NCBI GenBank assembly: GCA_951813515.1
Contig: OX638346.1
Location: 671,617 to 735,616 of the forward strand
Reading direction: 5' to 3'
From: an uncultured Pseudomonadales bacterium
Lineage (GTDB): Bacteria > Pseudomonadota > Gammaproteobacteria > Pseudomonadales > Azotimanducaceae
Length of the DNA stretch: 64,000 nt
The translations under genes and the position numbers were made by a program. Shown piece after piece: positions 60,996 to 64,000 of the stretch; within the stretch, counting starts at the first letter, position 1; each line of letters begins with the position of its first letter. The notes beneath the pieces were generated by a model that was not told the DNA's origin, ran no database searches, and saw only the letters and a program-made list of their open reading frames with translations.

Positions 60996-61537
60996 TTCTC
61001 ATGCGAGGGGTTCCCCCTCGCGCTCCCCGGCTGAAGGCTCTCTTCTTGCGAGGGGACACCCCTCGCGCTCCCCGGCTGAAGGCTCTCGATCAACGCCTCC
61101 GCCGTGGCGAAGGGAACTGCGCGACCGTCCACGGTAGCGCTGGGTCCCGATGTGCAGAGTCCGAGGCAGTACACCGCCTCCAGGCTGACGCTGCCGTCCG
61201 CTGCGGTTTCGCCCAGACCGATGCCCAGCCGGGACGCGGTGGCGGCGGTCAGTTCCCGTCCGCCGACCGACTGACACGCTTCCGCCTGGCAGATACGGAT
61301 GTGTCTCTTTCCGGTGGGCTCAGTGCGCAGATCAGAATAGAAGCTGACAATGCCTCGAATCTCGGCAACGGTCAGATTGAAGACATCCGCGACGATCTCC
61401 ATGTGCCGCTGTTCGATGTGGCCGAAGCTCCGGACGATATCCGACAGTGCGGCGATGGTCCCGCCGATATGGTCGACGCGGGACGTCGCGATGTCGCGGA
61501 CACGCGTTTCTTCCAAGCCAGGGTCGACCACCGCCAT
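60992..61537 (-). CDS. fdsG: NAD-dependent formate dehydrogenase, gamma subunit (NuoE-like), repeat-extended C-terminus
   Basis: A 181-residue [2Fe-2S] protein, first gene of the operon. Cluster ligands are in RICQAEACQSVGG and YCLGLCTSGPSA. The N-terminal helical part (EIVADVFNLTVAEIRGIVSF) is standard. The C-terminus has a tandem repeat, ESLQPGSARGVPSQE followed by ESLQPGSARGNPSHEK, encoded by two copies of a palindromic DNA repeat (61002-61087). Ordinary FdsG/NuoE proteins lack this tail. The stop overlaps the fdsB start by 4 bp. Confidence 0.93.
   Translation of the reverse strand: MAVVDPGLEETRVRDIATSRVDHIGGTIAALSDIVRSFGHIEQRHMEIVADVFNLTVAEIRGIVSFYSDLRTEPTGKRHIRICQAEACQSVGGRELTAATASRLGIGLGETAADGSVSLEAVYCLGLCTSGPSATVDGRAVPFATAEALIESLQPGSARGVPSQEESLQPGSARGNPSHEK
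61002..61087. repeat. Tandem pair of 41-bp palindromic repeats inside fdsG
   Basis: Units at 61002-61042 and 61047-61087 match at 38 of 41 positions and are 45 bp apart, which keeps the fdsG frame. Each has a perfect 8-base stem (GCGAGGGG, three-base loop, CCCCTCGC) followed by GCTCCCCGGCTGAAGGCTCTC. This looks like a REP/ERIC-type mobile repeat that inserted twice or duplicated in frame. A 16-bp exact match lies near 36826, and a related stem near 39459. Confidence 0.8.
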
Positions 61538-61667
61538 AACACCTACTATGGGGCCAAAAATCCGAATGTATCACACGGTTACGTGACCCAACACGAAGCG
61601 AAGTCAGCGTCAGGCGACATCGATGGGATGGCACCGCGACCCCCGCGCAGGACCTCGCGAACCGGGT

Positions 61668-62744
61668 CTAGGACAGTCGGTGCTCCACCCCCATTTCCGC
61701 ACACGTCTCGGTGAACCAGGCGATGACCTCCGGATGGTAGGGAATACCATTGGCAGTACGATCATTCTCCGCGTCCTGCTCCGGCATGCCGGAGTAGAGA
61801 ACGCGATCCACCCCCGGCGCTGGCGTACAGGTCCGCAACCGCTCGAGGTAGGCGTCCATGTTCTGCGTGAACGTCTCCGGCTCGGTGAACGCCTTGGTGT
61901 CGAGAGCCATGAAGAAGTGGGTCGCACGCCTTTTGCGGTTGGGGCCCCCGCCGTCGCCGCCGAGAATCGAGGTCAGAATCTCCACCATCACCATCAGGCC
62001 ATATCCCTTGTGCGAACCGGTCTCTCGCGTGGCGCCCAACGGCAAATGTATGAATTTATCCGGTACGGGCGACTCTTCCATGATCGGTGTGCCATCCGCG
62101 CGCGCCACCCATCCCGGCCCGAGGTTCGTGCCCATCCGGCGCAATAGCTGGATCTTGTTGCCCGCCACGGAACTCATCGCCCCGTCGAATATGAACGGCA
62201 CTTCCTCGTCGGTTGGCGCTGCGATGGCGATGGGATTCAGGCCGAGCAGGGGCTCCGCGCCACCGGTCGGCGCCCCGGAGACGCCACCGGACGTCATCGA
62301 TATGCCGATCATCCCGTGGTCGAGCGCTCGATGCGCGAAATACGCCGCCGCCCCGTAGTGGCCCCCGTTGTAAGCGACAGCGACGCCGACGCCGTACTGG
62401 CCCGCCCGTTCGATGGCGAGGTCCATCACGGGGGGCCCAACCGCTAAACCGAGACCGCCATCGCAGTCCACGGCCAACGCGGCGCCAAGGTCTCGCGTGA
62501 TTTTCCACTCCGGCGCCGGATTGACCATGCCATCCCGAAAACGCGTGACATACGCCCGCATCATGTTGCTGACGCCATGCGTGTCGACGCCCCGCACATC
62601 CGCGTAGATCAGCACATCCGTGGCTTGCACCGCATCCTTCTCCGGCATGCCACAGGCCCTGAATAGATTCTCCACGGTAAAGCGCATGTCATCCGGCGCC
62701 ACCCGCACGGCGATATCGTCAGTCACCTTGAAACGGTCGAGCAT
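61668..62744 (-). CDS. Ldh-family oxidoreductase (malate/L-lactate/sulfolactate dehydrogenase type)
   Basis: A 358-residue NAD(P)-dependent dehydrogenase of the MDH/LDH2 (YlbC/ComC) fold, which is unrelated to classical Rossmann lactate dehydrogenases. Family marks are ADVRGVDTHGVSNMMRAYVT, AYNGGHYGAAAYFAHRAL, GLNPIAIAAPTDEEVPFIFD and TGSHKGYGLMVMVEILTSIL. The family oxidises 2-hydroxy acids such as malate, ureidoglycolate and sulfolactate; substrate here unknown. It is probably monocistronic. Confidence 0.92.
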   Translation of the reverse strand: MLDRFKVTDDIAVRVAPDDMRFTVENLFRACGMPEKDAVQATDVLIYADVRGVDTHGVSNMMRAYVTRFRDGMVNPAPEWKITRDLGAALAVDCDGGLGLAVGPPVMDLAIERAGQYGVGVAVAYNGGHYGAAAYFAHRALDHGMIGISMTSGGVSGAPTGGAEPLLGLNPIAIAAPTDEEVPFIFDGAMSSVAGNKIQLLRRMGTNLGPGWVARADGTPIMEESPVPDKFIHLPLGATRETGSHKGYGLMVMVEILTSILGGDGGGPNRKRRATHFFMALDTKAFTEPETFTQNMDAYLERLRTCTPAPGVDRVLYSGMPEQDAENDRTANGIPYHPEVIAWFTETCAEMGVEHRLS

Positions 62745-62922
62745 GGATTTCTCCTTGGCGGCGGGCAGAAGTCGGCATTTTGGGCCAAGCCGCCGCCGTT
62801 GTCAGGTCGGGGTGCAATCGCATGGCCCATGAATGCCACTCGGACGCCGCATTCACGTCAGCAATAGAAGGCCGTTCAGCCATGCTTCGGATAGAATTCG
62901 GCTGTCACGCGCGGAGGCGGCG

Positions 62923-63714
62923 ATGTCAGGAACTGTTACCGCGGAAATCCGGTTTATCAATCCCGAGTGGAAGCACCGCAAAGTCCCTCCAGTTATCGGC
63001 GACCGGGCCTCCCGGCGCGCTCACACCACCAAGCACACGGTGTCCGTCGAGGACGCGCGCGGCACCCAAACGAGTCTCGACACGGCCGGGTTCACGCTGA
63101 CTCGACACAAGACCCGCGTGACCGATTTCGGGAACGAATCGGCGATCAAGTCCACCTACTACGAGGAAGTCGCCGACGTCGTAAGGCGACTCGTCGGGGC
63201 GGACGAGGTATTCGTCACGCACCATCTGCTGCGAACCGAGGACAGGTCGGACTTTCTCACCGCCTACGCGCGGTTTGCGCACTGCGATTACGACATCACC
63301 GACCCCGGGCCCTACAGCGAGCGCGCTCTCGCCGAGCGGCGCGATGCGCTGGACCCGTCCCGAGAATGGACGTTCGCGTGGTACAACACCTGGCAGCCGA
63401 TCGACCGCGCCGCGATCAGGAACCCGCTGGCGCTGATCGACGCGCGCAGCATCGACCCCAGGGACATCGTGCCCTACCACTACTCCGGTTCCTATGCCAC
63501 CGGCAGGGGCTCCATGCCGTTGTTCAGTCCGGACCTGCGCTTTTGGTACGTCCCGCGCATGACCGAAGAGGAGATGCTGGTCTTCAAGCAACTCGACACG
63601 CGTCCGGGCAAGGCGCTGGTATGTCCCCACACCTCGTTCGATATCGAGACGCCCCCGGGTACGCCGGGACGGCGCAGCATCGAAGTGCGCTGGATGTGCG
63701 CATTCGCGAGTTAG
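62923..63714 (+). CDS. CmcJ/NvfI family oxidoreductase-like protein
   Basis: A 263-residue protein starting at ATG 62923 with GGAGG at 62913-62917. Family marks are FTLTRHKTRVTDF, VFVTHHLLRTEDR, FAWYNTWQPIDRAAIRNPLA and PGKALVCPHTSFDIETPPGT. CmcJ takes part in 7-alpha-methoxylation of cephamycins and NvfI is a fungal 2-oxoglutarate-type enzyme; most bacterial members have no known substrate. The HxD-type metal-site candidates (around VTHHLL and CPHTSFD) are visible, but catalysis is inferred. No biosynthetic cluster is adjacent. Confidence 0.86.
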   Translation: MSGTVTAEIRFINPEWKHRKVPPVIGDRASRRAHTTKHTVSVEDARGTQTSLDTAGFTLTRHKTRVTDFGNESAIKSTYYEEVADVVRRLVGADEVFVTHHLLRTEDRSDFLTAYARFAHCDYDITDPGPYSERALAERRDALDPSREWTFAWYNTWQPIDRAAIRNPLALIDARSIDPRDIVPYHYSGSYATGRGSMPLFSPDLRFWYVPRMTEEEMLVFKQLDTRPGKALVCPHTSFDIETPPGTPGRRSIEVRWMCAFAS

Positions 63715-63734
63715 TCCCGCCTGTTCCGGCTCAA

Positions 63735-64000
63735 CTATTCGACGGGTCTTCGTCCTCGCTGCAACAGTTCCCGCGCGACCTCGAGGCTCGAATCGGCTCG
63801 TCCCGAGGCAGCAGTGGAGTCGTAAGCGATTTCGCAAGCGGCGTTGAACGCATCGGTGCCTGGACGGGGGTAATCGCGATCATTCGTAACCCATAGCCCG
63901 GATGCCTGGAGGTCCGCAACCAAACTTCTGTACGCGCGCAGGAAAACGCTTCGGGCAGACGAAGAAGTGACGCCATAAGCCTGCTCCACGTCGTAACACG
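63735..64000 (-). CDS. Hypothetical protein, partial at the right edge
   Basis: At least 84 residues; a GTG at 63989 could start it, but the frame is open to the window edge (CYDVEQAYG), so the true N-terminus may lie outside. The product is polar, with SARSVFLRAYRSLVADLQAS and CEIAYDSTAASGRADSSLEV. No signal peptide, membrane segment or motif that I recognise. It converges on the CmcJ-like gene. Confidence 0.5.
   Translation of the reverse strand, partial: CYDVEQAYGVTSSSARSVFLRAYRSLVADLQASGLWVTNDRDYPRPGTDAFNAACEIAYDSTAASGRADSSLEVARELLQRGRRPVE

Noticed and set aside
1..64000. CRISPR arrays, rRNA operons, prophage structural genes
   Set aside because: No regularly spaced 24-40 bp repeats, no rRNA-like stretches and no capsid, tail or terminase-like products are seen; the only phage-type trace is the integrase tail at 11485-11583.

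Overview
The window is GC-rich bacterial chromosome (about two thirds G+C by eye), densely coded on both strands. It has no rRNA, tRNA or CRISPR array that I can find. The order mrcA / pilMNOPQ / aroK-aroB / gltB-gltD is a classic gammaproteobacterial arrangement. Together with several luciferase-like oxidoreductases, a CmcJ-like protein, a crotonase, a one-chain acyl-CoA carboxylase and a TonB-dependent receptor, it suggests an uncultured, aerobic, heterotrophic gammaproteobacterium. The species cannot be named from this sequence.

Layout. 1-0.5 kb: hipB-like antitoxin and the start of hipA, cut by the left edge, with an AT-rich palindromic operator. 0.7-2.5 kb: HpcH/HpaI aldolase and an MDR reductase. 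2.6-4.4 kb: rpmE (L31) and a periplasmic M48 protease. 4.4-11.3 kb: mrcA (PBP1A) divergent from pilMNOPQ, the type IV pilus alignment complex and secretin. 11.3-14.6 kb: an accessory insertion between pilQ and aroK, with an integrase scar, a PIN toxin/antitoxin pair, GC-rich decayed DNA and an ankyrin-repeat protein. 14.7-24.5 kb: aroK, aroB, an EF-G-like GTPase, gltD and gltB. 24.9-32.2 kb: Nudix hydrolase, TonB receptor, malate dehydrogenase, MBL-fold hydrolase, and an alkylation-repair pair (Ada N-domain/AraC/AlkA fusion plus Ogt). 32.2-34.3 kb: a minus-strand stress-response operon (EF-hand protein, ECF sigma, anti-sigma, Spy/CnrX-like periplasmic sensor). 34.4-39.7 kb: class III aminotransferase, LLM oxidoreductase, a truncated phosphotriesterase-like gene, an M48 lipoprotein, two tandem DsbA/HCCA-isomerase-like paralogues, and an unlisted 59-residue gene with a strong ribosome-binding site. 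40-49.9 kb: a single-chain BC-BCCP-CT acyl-CoA carboxylase, a lipocalin-like secreted protein, a PQQ-type sugar dehydrogenase, an LLM oxidoreductase, then a periplasmic binding protein, an outputless Cache/HAMP membrane sensor and an OFA-family transporter. 49.9-55 kb: mostly single metabolic genes (GrpB, alpha/beta hydrolase, Gfo/Idh/MocA, a DUF6491-like lipoprotein, an eIF2B-like protein, crotonase). 55.3-61.5 kb: an NAD-linked molybdenum formate dehydrogenase operon (fdsG-fdsB-fdsA-fdhD-mobA), every junction a 4-bp overlap. 61.7-64 kb: Ldh-family dehydrogenase, CmcJ-like protein and a partial hypothetical gene at the right edge.

The observations most worth a second look are: a palindromic repeat duplicated in frame in the 3' end of fdsG, with a matching 16-mer 24 kb away; the overlooked 59-residue gene; the EF-hand/ECF operon; the binding-protein/orphan-sensor/OFA module; the HCCA-like paralogue pair in which one member has lost its active-site serine; and the integrase-scarred island splitting pilQ from aroK. 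No clearly new multi-gene defence or biosynthetic system is evident.
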